Below, one piece after another: positions 8,623 through 16,787 of a stretch of 64,000 nucleotides of DNA. Numbering within the stretch: position 1 is the first letter of the stretch; every line of letters starts with the position of its first letter. Location of the stretch: contig NZ_CP032084.1 of assembly GCF_003600685.1 (NCBI RefSeq), forward strand, positions 3,596,001 through 3,660,000, written 5' to 3'. A program made the translations under genes and the position numbers. Below the pieces are notes generated by a model. It had not been told where the DNA came from. It saw nothing but the letters and a program-made list of their open reading frames with translations, and did no database searches. The stretch comes from Achromobacter sp. B7. GTDB lineage: Bacteria > Pseudomonadota > Gammaproteobacteria > Burkholderiales > Burkholderiaceae_B.

Positions 8623-10185
8623 TTATCGACTTTCCTGACCATAATGGCGTTGATCGCTCAAGCCCAGCTTGCCGGGATTAAGAATGTTCTGCGGGTCCAA
8701 CTGGCGCTTGACCGCAAGCAGCACGTTAAAAGCGCTACCCAGCGATTCCTGCATGTACGGCGCCCGCAGCAGGCCCACGCCGTGATGATGGCTGAGCGCC
8801 GCATTGTATTTAATCAGCACGGCGTTGGCGGCATCCCATGCAGCGCGATACCACTGGGCGCGCCGCTCCACCTCGACGTCGCCGCGCAACGAAAAATACA
8901 GGCAGGCCCCGTCGACGTAAGCATGCGACTGGTGCGCGGAACCCGCCAACGTGCCGGGCACCGCGTTCACCGCCGCCACCACTTCACTGTAAATGGCGGA
9001 CAGGTCGCTCCAGCGGCCCGACATTTCAAGCGTGTCGGCCACGAACCCCGGGCTGCGCTTGAAGCCCTCGGCGCTCTTGCCCGTCAGATAGCGCGTTTCC
9101 AGCCAGCGTTCAAAGATGGCGTCGCCGTCCAGCTTTTCGCCCAGTTCTTCGCAGACGCCTTCGCTGATCTGCATGACGGCGTCCACAATCTGGCGTGCGC
9201 CCTCGTCGGCCACCAGCAGCACGTTAAGGTCGGGTCGATTGAACTGCACCCCGCTTTCCAGTTCGTCATACAGCCGCAACGCAGCCGGGTTGGCGCCGCG
9301 CTGCATGATCTCGCGGCACGCGTCCAGGCCGATGGCGAATGTCTTGAAACCGTACGCTATGGCGCGGCCGTAATCGGGCAGGCGATGCAGCTTGAGGCGC
9401 AACCGCACGATCACGCCCAGCGTGCCTTCAGAGCCGATGAACAACTGTTGCAGGTCCGAGCCCACCGCCGCGCGGGAATAGCCGCCCACCGTGATCAGGC
9501 TGCCGTCGGCCAGTACAACGTCCATACCGAACACCATGTCTTCGATCTTGCCGTAGCGCGTGGACAACTGCCCTGCCCCCCGGCAAGCCGCCCAGCCTCC
9601 CACCGTGCTGATGCCGAACGACGACGGCCAATGGCCCATCGTCAGCCCGTATTCATTCTGGATGGTCTGTTCAAAGACGTCGCCAAACATGCCCGCTTCC
9701 ACTTCCACGATCTGGCTTTCGCGGTCCACGCCGATCAGCTGGTTCAGCTGGCAGACGTCCAGCACGATGCCACCGCGCACCGGCAAGGCGGCCCCGGTGA
9801 CATTGCTGCGCCCCGCCGACACCGTGACCGGGATGGCTTCGGCGTTGGCGTAACGCATGACCGCCTGCACCTGCTGCACCGATGACACCGTCACGATCAC
9901 CGCCTGCGGCGTAGCAGGCTTGCCGCCGGTTTCCGACACCATGGACCCCGCCCACCAATCGCGCGTCCAGGCGACGACGTCAGCCGTGGCCGTCATGACG
10001 TTGTCGGCCACGTGCCGCAGGGCATCGACCTGCGCATCGCTGACGCGCACGGGGTCGCGTTGCAGGCCGGGTTCGGTGGCAGCGCCTTCGTCGGTCAAGG
10101 TGGCGGCATAGGCAGGCGGCGTGTGTGCGCCCACGACGTAATTGCCACGGTTGTAGCCGCGCTTGATGGCTTCTTTGCTGATCAT
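8623..10185 (-). CDS. FAD-binding oxidase (AGPS/GlcD-like, PCMH fold)
   Basis: 520 residues. The FAD-binding PCMH domain spans about residues 90-270 (AVIVTVSSVQQVQAVMRYAN, PVTVSAGRSNVTGAALP). The C-terminal FAD-oxidase domain ends with LDPQNILNPGKLGL. The segment LSHHHGVGLLRAPYM resembles alkyldihydroxyacetonephosphate synthase rather than lactate oxidases. Its ATG overlaps the glpD stop (ATGA), so the two are translationally coupled. In this operon it probably oxidises a glycerol-related or 2-hydroxy-acid substrate, but the exact substrate is inferred. Confidence 0.82.
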   Translation of the reverse strand: MISKEAIKRGYNRGNYVVGAHTPPAYAATLTDEGAATEPGLQRDPVRVSDAQVDALRHVADNVMTATADVVAWTRDWWAGSMVSETGGKPATPQAVIVTVSSVQQVQAVMRYANAEAIPVTVSAGRSNVTGAALPVRGGIVLDVCQLNQLIGVDRESQIVEVEAGMFGDVFEQTIQNEYGLTMGHWPSSFGISTVGGWAACRGAGQLSTRYGKIEDMVFGMDVVLADGSLITVGGYSRAAVGSDLQQLFIGSEGTLGVIVRLRLKLHRLPDYGRAIAYGFKTFAIGLDACREIMQRGANPAALRLYDELESGVQFNRPDLNVLLVADEGARQIVDAVMQISEGVCEELGEKLDGDAIFERWLETRYLTGKSAEGFKRSPGFVADTLEMSGRWSDLSAIYSEVVAAVNAVPGTLAGSAHQSHAYVDGACLYFSLRGDVEVERRAQWYRAAWDAANAVLIKYNAALSHHHGVGLLRAPYMQESLGSAFNVLLAVKRQLDPQNILNPGKLGLSDQRHYGQESR

Positions 10186-11816
10186 TGTTCGTCTCCCATG
10201 AGTATGGATTTTTCGTGCTTGATGGCAGCCAGGTAGTCGTTCACCTGCTGCGCGATGGTGGCGGGCGGCAAACCAAGTTCCGCCTGCAAGATCTGTCCGA
10301 CGCGGCCGGCGGCAAGCGCGGAGGCGTCGCGCGCCATCAGGCGCGTGCGCATGCGCCTGGCCAGCACGTCTTCAACGGTGCCGGCCATTTCATGGCGCAC
10401 GGCGTAAAGCACCTCGGCTTCGGTGTAGGGCAAGCCGTCGACAATCGGCGTCAGCAAAGCCGGCGACGCCTGCATCAAGTCGCTGACAAAGCGCGCCTCG
10501 GTGCCATAGCGTTCGCCCAGATGCGCCGACATGCCGCCGGACGCCACGATGGCTTGCGGGTCGTATCCGGCGGCTCCCAGCAGATAGGCCTTCTTGGTCT
10601 GGCAGGCATTGCGCTGCCCCAGCACCTGTTGCGCGGCGTCGATGGTCTGTTCCGCCATATGCCGCGACGTGGTCAGCTTGCCGCCCACTATCGTGACCAG
10701 CCCGTCGCCGGACACGCGGATTTCGTGGTTGCGCTTGATCTCCAGCGTTTTGCCCCCGGGCGGCGCCACCAGCGGGCGACAGCCGGCGATGCTGCCCACC
10801 ACGTCTTCGGCTTGCAGATCGGTCTTGAGCGCCGAGCGCGCGCCTTCCAGCAGGAAGTCCAGTTCGCGCCGCGTGCAATACACGTCGTCCAGGTTTCCTT
10901 CGTAGTCTTCGTCGGTGGTACCCAGGTAAGACACGTCGCCCCAGCGCGTGATCGTGGCGCGCCGGCTGCGACCGGGCACGGGAATGGTCACCGTGCAATC
11001 GTTGCGGACCTTGATCCAGGGCACCGCCACGTGCACGCCCTTGGCCGGGCGCACGTGCAACACGGGTTCATCGCCTTTTTTCGCCCCGGTCCAATCGCGC
11101 AGCCAGACGCCCGTCGCCATGATGACGACCCGGGCGCGCGCGCGGATTTCTTTGTTGTCCGCGTGGATGATCGCGCCATCCACCTTGCCGTGCGTGTCAC
11201 GCGTGACCTCTACCGCCTTCGCATGATTGGTCACCGCCGCGCCGTGAAAGGCGGCGGTACGCGCCACCGTCAGCGTCAGGCGCGCATCGTCGACGCGGGC
11301 GTCGTAATACAGGAAACCGCCCAGCAGTCCGTCTTCCTTGAACGTTGGGCAATGCGACAGCACTTCGGCCGCCGTCAGCTTCTGGTGCAGGATGCCCTCG
11401 CGCCATCCGCCTGCCACGTCATACGTCCACAGCAGGCTTTCAAATGCCTTGGACAGGCGCTTGTCGAACACCCCGTCGCGTTCCAGGATGGGAAACAAAA
11501 ACGGCAGACGCTGCACCAGATGCCGCGCGTTGCGCCGCAGCCGTTGGCGTTCATGCAGGGAATGGCGCACCAAGCCCAGGTTGCCCTGTTCGATATAGCG
11601 CAAGCCCCCATGCACCATCTTCGAGGACTTGGACGAGGTGCCCGAGGCGAAGTCGTCCTTTTCGATCAACGCCACGCGATAGCCGCGCAAGGCGGCGTCC
11701 AGCGCGGCATAGGCGCCGGTGATACCGCCCCCCACGATCAGGATGTCGAACTGCTCGCTGCCCAACCGATCCAGCTGTTCGTGCCGGTTCAGGCGCAGGG
11801 GTTCGGTGCTGGTCAT
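10182..11816 (-). CDS. glpD: Aerobic glycerol-3-phosphate dehydrogenase (FAD)
   Basis: 544 residues starting at ATG 11816 (MTSTEPLRLNRHEQ), with AGGAAGGA upstream; the open frame beyond it overlaps glpK and was not used. The N-terminal FAD-binding site reads ILIVGGGITGAYAALDAALRG. The GlpD family block DDFASGTSSKSSKMVHGGLRY follows. It oxidises glycerol 3-phosphate to dihydroxyacetone phosphate and reduces quinone at the membrane. The C-terminal helical domain (VLYAVRHEMAGTVEDVLARRMR) is intact. Its stop overlaps the start of the oxidase gene. Confidence 0.93.
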   Translation of the reverse strand: MTSTEPLRLNRHEQLDRLGSEQFDILIVGGGITGAYAALDAALRGYRVALIEKDDFASGTSSKSSKMVHGGLRYIEQGNLGLVRHSLHERQRLRRNARHLVQRLPFLFPILERDGVFDKRLSKAFESLLWTYDVAGGWREGILHQKLTAAEVLSHCPTFKEDGLLGGFLYYDARVDDARLTLTVARTAAFHGAAVTNHAKAVEVTRDTHGKVDGAIIHADNKEIRARARVVIMATGVWLRDWTGAKKGDEPVLHVRPAKGVHVAVPWIKVRNDCTVTIPVPGRSRRATITRWGDVSYLGTTDEDYEGNLDDVYCTRRELDFLLEGARSALKTDLQAEDVVGSIAGCRPLVAPPGGKTLEIKRNHEIRVSGDGLVTIVGGKLTTSRHMAEQTIDAAQQVLGQRNACQTKKAYLLGAAGYDPQAIVASGGMSAHLGERYGTEARFVSDLMQASPALLTPIVDGLPYTEAEVLYAVRHEMAGTVEDVLARRMRTRLMARDASALAAGRVGQILQAELGLPPATIAQQVNDYLAAIKHEKSILMGDEQ

Positions 11817-11857
11817 GTCGGCCCGGTCCTTCCTGGGCTTTCTGGATAGCCACCCGA

Positions 11858-13399
11858 TCATTTGTGCAATGCCTCCTGGTTGTCTTGCTTGAACTGTTTG
11901 ACGTGGCCCAATTCCGACCCCACCCGGGCGTGCCACAAGGCGCGGCGGCGACGACGTTCGTCGGCGTCAACGGCGGGCCGAAACACGGCGTCGGTCACGA
12001 TGGTTTTGCAGGCCTCGTGCAATGACGGCCACAGCAAGCCCGCCGAGCCCGCCAGATACGCGATGCCGCGCAAGCTGGCGCGATCGGCCTCTTGCATGCG
12101 ACGAATCGGAATGCCGATCAAGTCCGCTTGAATCTGCAACAAGGGGTCGCTGCGCGACAGGCCGCCGCCCACGACCAGTTCGGACACCCGCACGCCGGAG
12201 GCTTGCTCGTCCGCTTCGATGCAGCTGGCCACCGAATGCGCAATGCCTTCCAGAATGGCGTAGGCCACTTCGGCCTGCGTCGTGGCCATCGATACGCCCG
12301 TCAGCGACGCGCGGGCCGCGGCTTCCATCCGGGGCACGCGCAGCCCGGTCAAGGCCGGCACGAAGGTCACGCCGTTCGACGCGTTCACCGTTTCTGCCAA
12401 CGCGCTGATCTCGTGGGCGTCCTTGAACCATTTCAGCTTTTCGCAGACCCAGTTCAATGCCGACCCGGTTGTTGCCACAAAGGTTTCGACCGCGAAGTGC
12501 GACACGCCTGACTGACGCCGGGCCGTCATGGTCAACGACCCGTCGGACATGCCGGCTTCCAAGGGAGGTTCGGTGCCGATGACCAGGTCCACGAAGCTGC
12601 CCGTGCCATGCACACACATCGCCTGTCCCCGGTTCAGGCATCCCAGGCCGATGGCGCCCGCGTGCTGGTCGCCGGCCGACGCCAGGATTGGCACGTCGAT
12701 ACCCAAGAGCTCCGGACGAGTTCTACCGAAATCATCCGCGTCCTGGCGCAGGGTCGGCAGCAGCTCGTGCGGAAAGCCAAGCTCCTGAATCCACTCCAGG
12801 TAGTAACGATGGTCGGCAAGCACGTACGCGCCGGCGGAGGTCGCGTTCGTGGGCGTGGTCACGCATTCGCGCCGCTGCGAAAAATGCCACAGCAACCACG
12901 TGTCCACGGTGCCGAAGGCCAAGCGCTTGTCGCGCCACGCCTGGGCAACAAGCGGTGAATCGCGCAGGTGACGCGCCGCCCAGAGATACAACGAGCGCAC
13001 CCCCACCGGCCGACCGACGCGCTCTCGCAACCGGGCGTCCCATTCCGGCGCCAGTTGGTCCAGTTCGTCGACAAAGCGCGTGTCTTGCCAGACCATGGCC
13101 GGGACCAGCGCACGCCCTGTCTGCGTGTCCCACAGCACGGCCGTGGCCCGTTGTGTGGCCAGCGCCAGCGCAGCAATTTCCTGCCCCTCGGCGACCGCTT
13201 GTGCGATGGCATCCCGGCAGACCTGGACGGTGCGGTCCAGGATGTCGTTAGCGTCCTGCTCCACAACACCCGGCCGGGGCGAGTCGACATGCAGCGCCAC
13301 GTATTGCAGGCAAGATACATGGCCGTGCTGAGACACCGTGGCCGCCCGCGTGCCGGACGTGCCCTCGTCTATGGCCAGAATCACTTTGTTGTTTGTCAT
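11858..13399 (-). CDS. glpK: FGGY carbohydrate kinase, glycerol kinase-like
   Basis: 513 residues from the ATG at 13399, which overlaps the transporter stop (ATGA). It has the actin-like kinase fold: phosphate-1 loop ILAIDEGTSGTRAA, ALATQRATAVLWD, a VWQDTR substrate block, FGTVDTWLLW, the catalytic Asp region ILASAGDQHAGAIG, and HGTGSFVDL. These match glycerol kinase (ATP + glycerol to glycerol 3-phosphate), but the sequence is clearly diverged from E. coli GlpK, so a related polyol remains possible. The GlpD and GlpP neighbours support glycerol. Confidence 0.82.
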   Translation of the reverse strand: MTNNKVILAIDEGTSGTRAATVSQHGHVSCLQYVALHVDSPRPGVVEQDANDILDRTVQVCRDAIAQAVAEGQEIAALALATQRATAVLWDTQTGRALVPAMVWQDTRFVDELDQLAPEWDARLRERVGRPVGVRSLYLWAARHLRDSPLVAQAWRDKRLAFGTVDTWLLWHFSQRRECVTTPTNATSAGAYVLADHRYYLEWIQELGFPHELLPTLRQDADDFGRTRPELLGIDVPILASAGDQHAGAIGLGCLNRGQAMCVHGTGSFVDLVIGTEPPLEAGMSDGSLTMTARRQSGVSHFAVETFVATTGSALNWVCEKLKWFKDAHEISALAETVNASNGVTFVPALTGLRVPRMEAAARASLTGVSMATTQAEVAYAILEGIAHSVASCIEADEQASGVRVSELVVGGGLSRSDPLLQIQADLIGIPIRRMQEADRASLRGIAYLAGSAGLLWPSLHEACKTIVTDAVFRPAVDADERRRRRALWHARVGSELGHVKQFKQDNQEALHK

Positions 13400-14853
13400 C
13401 GCGAGGCTTTCCCAATGGCGGGGTCCAGGGCAGGCAGCACGGCGTCGTCCTTGAACTGGGGCGCGTCGGCTTCGTTGTCCGGGTTGATGGGGGTGCGGGT
13501 GGGGTCCCACTTGATCGTGAAGCAGATGATGCTGGCGATCAGCGGCACGATGGAGAGAATCAGGAAGGTCTTTTCAAGGCCGTAGTTTTCGCGAAACAGC
13601 GGAAACACCAGCAGTCCGATCGCGGCCCCCGTGGAGCCCAGCGCGCCGATGATGCCGTTGGCGCCCGCGCGAAGTTCGCTGCGGAACGACAGCGACGACA
13701 GGCTCTTGCCGTTGGCCCCCGGCCCGCCCGAATGGAACAGGATGAACAGCGACGGCACCACAACGGCCAGCCACAGCGGCATCTTGCCGTGGAAGGTACC
13801 GAGGATCAGCAGCATCAGAAACACCGCGGCAAAGCCGAATGCCGACGCCCGGCGCAGGCCCAGCTTGCGGCCGATGTACGGCGACAGAAAGCCGCCAAAA
13901 ATGCCGAACACGTTGAACACCAGCGCGCCGATGGTGGCGAAGACGAAGTCCTTGCCGAACAGCGCGGCGCTGATCAAGGGCAGATACCAGCCCACGGCGA
14001 AATACTGGATCGACTGGCCGATCTGGACCGTTGCCGCCAGGATGGTGCGCGGCAGGTAAACGCCACGAAAGATCAACAGCACGTTGGCAATGCCGCGCCT
14101 GGCCTGGTTGACCACCGGCACACGCTCGTGCATCGGCGCCGCCGCGAACGGCTGCCCGTAGATGCGCGTCATGGCGCGCGCCGCCTGCTCGACACGCTCT
14201 TTGCGGGCCAGCCAGATCGGGCTTTCCACCATGTAGCGCATTTGCAGCAGCAGGATCACGACCGCGAAGACGGCGGTAGCCGCAACCGAATAACGCCAGA
14301 TGGAATCGCCCACATCCCATGAGAAAAACAACAGCGCCAGCAGCAGGTTCGTGCACACGGCCGTGTACCACATGCCCTGCCAGGTATTAAGGCGGCTTTT
14401 GAATTTAAGCGGGGTGAATTCGGCCAGGACGGCCATCGCGATGGCGAAGTCGATCCCGTAGGCGGCGCCTACGAAAAACCGGCCGACCAGAATGACTTCA
14501 AAGCTGGGTGCAAACATCACCAGCAGCGCGCCGATGACGGCCAGGAATTTTGCGATGACCAAGGGCCGGATCCGGCCCCAACGATCCGCCATCCAACCGC
14601 CGATGGGATTGAACGCAATGGCCACCCACGCGGCAAACGAGGTCATCAGCGCGACTTGACCGGCCGCAAGGCCCAGGTCGCGCGTCATGGGCCCCAGCCC
14701 CGCGCTTAACGCGGAGTTGGCAAACGCATCCAGGAATAGTCCACCCAGGGCCAGCCACCAGATCAGGCCAGCCCGCCCGGTGATACCGGGGCGTGAGTCG
14801 ATAAAAGCGATGACATCGTCGATGCCACGTATTTTTACGGTCGATGATTGCAC
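13396..14853 (-). CDS. MFS transporter, first gene of the glycerol operon
   Basis: 485 residues beginning at GTG 14853 with AGGAG upstream. Twelve hydrophobic segments and sugar-porter/metabolite:H+ symporter motifs are present: GGWMADRWGRIRPLV between helices 2 and 3, GRFFVGAAYGIDFAI in helix 4, and AEFTPLKFKSRLNTWQG after it. It probably imports the operon's substrate (glycerol, glycerol phosphate or a polyol) by proton symport, taking the place of the GlpF channel. It is first after the promoter and leader hairpin. Confidence 0.82.
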   Translation of the reverse strand: MQSSTVKIRGIDDVIAFIDSRPGITGRAGLIWWLALGGLFLDAFANSALSAGLGPMTRDLGLAAGQVALMTSFAAWVAIAFNPIGGWMADRWGRIRPLVIAKFLAVIGALLVMFAPSFEVILVGRFFVGAAYGIDFAIAMAVLAEFTPLKFKSRLNTWQGMWYTAVCTNLLLALLFFSWDVGDSIWRYSVAATAVFAVVILLLQMRYMVESPIWLARKERVEQAARAMTRIYGQPFAAAPMHERVPVVNQARRGIANVLLIFRGVYLPRTILAATVQIGQSIQYFAVGWYLPLISAALFGKDFVFATIGALVFNVFGIFGGFLSPYIGRKLGLRRASAFGFAAVFLMLLILGTFHGKMPLWLAVVVPSLFILFHSGGPGANGKSLSSLSFRSELRAGANGIIGALGSTGAAIGLLVFPLFRENYGLEKTFLILSIVPLIASIICFTIKWDPTRTPINPDNEADAPQFKDDAVLPALDPAIGKASR

Positions 14854-14906
14854 AGTCGTCTCCTCTTGGAATTATTTCTGTAAGAGGTCGACGCAAACTG
14901 CGCGCA

Positions 14907-14937
14907 ATAAAAGACCACCCTACAGATGGTCTTTTAT
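14907..14937 (-). terminator. Leader terminator hairpin before the glycerol operon (candidate GlpP target)
   Basis: Perfect 11-base inverted repeat, ATAAAAGACCA and TGGTCTTTTAT, around a 9-base loop. Read on the minus strand it is a stem followed by UUUUAUU, i.e. an intrinsic terminator, beginning about ten bases after the predicted start of transcription and ending about 50 bases before the transporter start codon. With glpP in the same operon, the natural reading is antitermination control. A DNA operator for a repressor is the alternative. Confidence 0.7.
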
Positions 14938-14953
14938 CTAAATCTGTGCGGTG

Positions 14954-14982
14954 ACTTTATGGGCTGGGCAGAGGGGTGTCAA
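14954..14982 (-). promoter_or_regulatory. Sigma-70 promoter of the glycerol operon
   Basis: On the minus strand the -35 box is TTGACA (14977-14982), the spacer is 17 bases, and the -10 box is TAAAGT (14954-14959). Transcription would start near 14947, just before the leader hairpin. Confidence 0.7.
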
Positions 14983-15340
14983 GCCTTGCGGGCATCAGGA
15001 TAAACCCTGTTCCGCGCGGCATATCGGGCTTGATTAACGGAGGCGTTGGGAAAGTATCCAAAGCGCTGGAAAAGTATATGGAACGCGGGGTTTTTATATC
15101 TTTTTCTTCTTATTTTTCAATGACTTGCAATAAATATTTAAGCTGTCAAACTACGCCCGCTGTTTGATCTTGGCTTCACCGTGCGGGCCCGCCGATTCCC
15201 GGCCCCGCCCCCCCGCCCGATTCCCGAATAACAAAAACACATCGTGGCGCGACGTGGCATACACGCGCGCCATGCAGGCGCACGCCTGTTCGCAATACCC
15301 ATGTCCATCGCAACCACATCGTTTTACCAAGGAGAAACCC
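14983..15340. other. Intergenic region, AT-rich, no gene seen
   Basis: No ORF here has a ribosome site or plausible composition. The part from about 15085 to 15150 is much richer in A and T than the rest of the host DNA and may carry the promoter of the small plus-strand gene at 15341. I could not fix -35 and -10 boxes there. Confidence 0.4.
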
Positions 15341-15577
15341 ATGCGCTTAATCACCGATCAAGAACTCAGCAATATGTCGACGGAAAACAAGCGTCGTCGC
15401 CATCAAGAACTGGACAAGAAATTGTCGGTGGCTGCCGATCGAGGCTGGGCATGCGTGCCGCGCATCGAAGCCAGCCGCGCCAAAGTCCATGCCGCCATCC
15501 TGATGGACGTGGAATTGGGCCGCGATATCGAACCCAGAACCGAAAAGCGTCGCGACCGCATCAAGGTCAAGAACTGA
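15341..15577 (+). CDS. Small charged protein, 78 aa
   Basis: The ATG at 15341 follows AAGGAG at ideal distance, so translation is well supported. The product is highly charged and helical (MSTENKRRRHQELDKKL, RTEKRRDRIKVKN), with no membrane segment and no domain I recognise. It is monocistronic between the glycerol operon and the phage attachment region. A stem-loop follows 14 bases after the stop. Confidence 0.6.
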   Translation: MRLITDQELSNMSTENKRRRHQELDKKLSVAADRGWACVPRIEASRAKVHAAILMDVELGRDIEPRTEKRRDRIKVKN

Positions 15578-15590
15578 TAGCGGATTGAAC

Positions 15591-15661
15591 GCCGTTGGTG
15601 CACCCCGGGGATGCATTCCGGGGATGCATTCGGGTAGTTAGCTAACCGGGGCACCAACGGC
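15591..15661. repeat. Stem-loop with a 13-bp tandem repeat in its loop
   Basis: Arms GCCGTTGGTGC-A-CCCCGG (15591-15608) and CCGGGGCACCAACGGC (15646-15661) pair with one bulged base. Inside, CGGGGATGCATTC occurs twice in tandem (15606-15618, 15619-15631). There is no T-tract. It may close the transcript of the 78-aa gene or be a protein-binding site. Confidence 0.5.
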
Positions 15662-15706
15662 GCCGGCGCCAGGCCATCTACTGTGTGCGGAGGAATGCGG
15701 CCAAGA

Positions 15707-15836
15707 TGGGGCTGAAAGACTGCAAATTCTAGTTGTTATGGGCAGTCAATCGGCACCCACCATTCCCGCTAAGCCGTTGATTCAAAAGCGCCTTGCGGGC
15801 ACTTAGCACGGCCCCTGGGGGCCAAGCAACGGCTTT
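15707..15836. repeat. Host flank resembling the phage arm next to the other attachment site
   Basis: This stretch aligns along nearly its whole length with 55520-55626, with small gaps and by eye about 70 percent identity. It includes CAGTCAAYCGRYCACCCACC and TTCCCGCTAARCCGTTGATT. The similarity ends in the identical 31-bp core. It looks like either the old tRNA 3' flank, also carried by the phage, or the relic of an earlier related element. Confidence 0.6.
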
Positions 15837-15867
15837 CAGTTGTATGGTGCGAAGGAGGGGACTCGAA
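15837..15867. repeat. attL core (31 bp)
   Basis: Identical over 31 bases to 55627-55657, where the same bases are the 3' end of tRNA-Leu including its encoded CCA. Here the rest of the tRNA is missing. This marks the left junction of the prophage. Confidence 0.9.
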
Positions 15868-15900
15868 AAGCTAGCATCGGCGCGGCTTCCCGGGGATTTT

Positions 15901-15917
15901 GGGGCCAATTTGGGGCC
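15901..15917. promoter_or_regulatory. Candidate integrase arm sites, left end
   Basis: Two GGGGCC motifs at 15901-15906 and 15912-15917, 11 bases apart and each preceded by a T-tract, just inside attL. The same motif occurs three times just inside attR. Spacing close to one helical turn suits integrase arm-type binding. Confidence 0.45.
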
Positions 15918-16066
15918 ACTCGATCAAACTTCGGCGGGCACAATTCCCAGTCCCCTAGCGATTCCCCAGTCGGTCAGCATCGCTCGCCAATGACGCCGTG
16001 GCGTGGCCATCCATTTTAGCGGCATGGGGCAACCTCATATACTGGGCGTTCAATAGCGAGGGTTCT

Positions 16067-16732
16067 ATGTGCAGCCACTACCAGACGCTGAAAGACGCCG
16101 AATTGCTGCTCAAGAAATTTGGAGTGCGCGAGAAGCCGCCCGCCGTTGGCAAGTACGAAATGTGGCCCAGGTATCAAGGCGTATTCGTGCGCCGCCCCGT
16201 GGAGCATGACGCGGGAGACGACGCTGTGCCGGAGCGGGAAGCAGTGGCTGGCCGCTGGGGTCTCATCAGCGCCATGACGAAGCTCGATGGGTTGGACAAA
16301 GCTGGCAAGCTCTCTACATTCAACGCCCGCAGCGAGACCGCACCCAAGTCCTTCACCTTTGGCAACGCATGGCGTCGCGCCCAACACTGCATCATCCCGG
16401 CGGATGCCATCTTCGAACCCGACTGGCGGTCGGGGTCGGCCGTGCCCACGCGGTTCACGCGGGCTGACGGCGCGCCACTCGGCATCGCGGGCCTTTGGGA
16501 CCGGTGGTGCGATGCTGCCGGCCAGTGGCAAGAGAGCTACACCATGCTGACCATCAATGCTGACGACGACCCGCTATTCCGCGACTACCACCAGGCGGGC
16601 AAGGAAAAGCGCATGGTCGTCATCCTGCCGGAAGGCGCGTACGGCGACTGGCTGACCGCGCCGGCCGCTACCACCCGGGATTTTCTCCTCCCCTTCCCCT
16701 CGGACAAGCTCGTCGCCACGCCGATGAAGTGA
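16067..16732 (+). CDS. SOS response-associated peptidase (SRAP/YedK/HMCES family)
   Basis: 221 residues. The start at ATG 16067 places Cys at position 2 (MCSHY), the essential residue that forms a stable thiazolidine cross-link with abasic sites in single-stranded DNA. Other family blocks are ARSETAPKSFTFGNAWRRAQHCIIPADAIFEP, here split into FNARSET and the PADAIFEP acidic site, and the HQAGKEKRMVVILP block with the conserved His. It protects abasic sites at forks. It lies at the phage end, away from the structural genes, as lysogenically expressed genes often do. Confidence 0.88.
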   Translation: MCSHYQTLKDAELLLKKFGVREKPPAVGKYEMWPRYQGVFVRRPVEHDAGDDAVPEREAVAGRWGLISAMTKLDGLDKAGKLSTFNARSETAPKSFTFGNAWRRAQHCIIPADAIFEPDWRSGSAVPTRFTRADGAPLGIAGLWDRWCDAAGQWQESYTMLTINADDDPLFRDYHQAGKEKRMVVILPEGAYGDWLTAPAATTRDFLLPFPSDKLVATPMK

Positions 16733-16752
16733 CCCCTTTTTTTGCTGCAATA

Positions 16753-16772
16753 TACTGTATTTTTATCCAGTA
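16753..16772. promoter_or_regulatory. LexA box (SOS operator)
   Basis: TACTGTATTTTTATCCAGTA matches the E. coli consensus TACTGTATATATATACAGTA at 17 of 20 positions, including CTG-N10-CAG. It lies 15 bases before the ATG of the 102-aa gene and after the SRAP gene, so it should place that small gene under SOS control. Confidence 0.75.
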
Positions 16773-16787
16773 TTTAGGCAGCAACCT

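Noticed and set aside
8599..11849. Long plus-strand open frames opposite the FAD oxidase and glpD
   Set aside because: They are antisense to well-identified enzymes in high-GC DNA, lack ribosome sites and have biased, domain-free composition.
13393..14322. 309-codon plus-strand frame opposite the MFS gene
   Set aside because: Mirror of the transporter; charged composition without hydrophobic core, no ribosome site.
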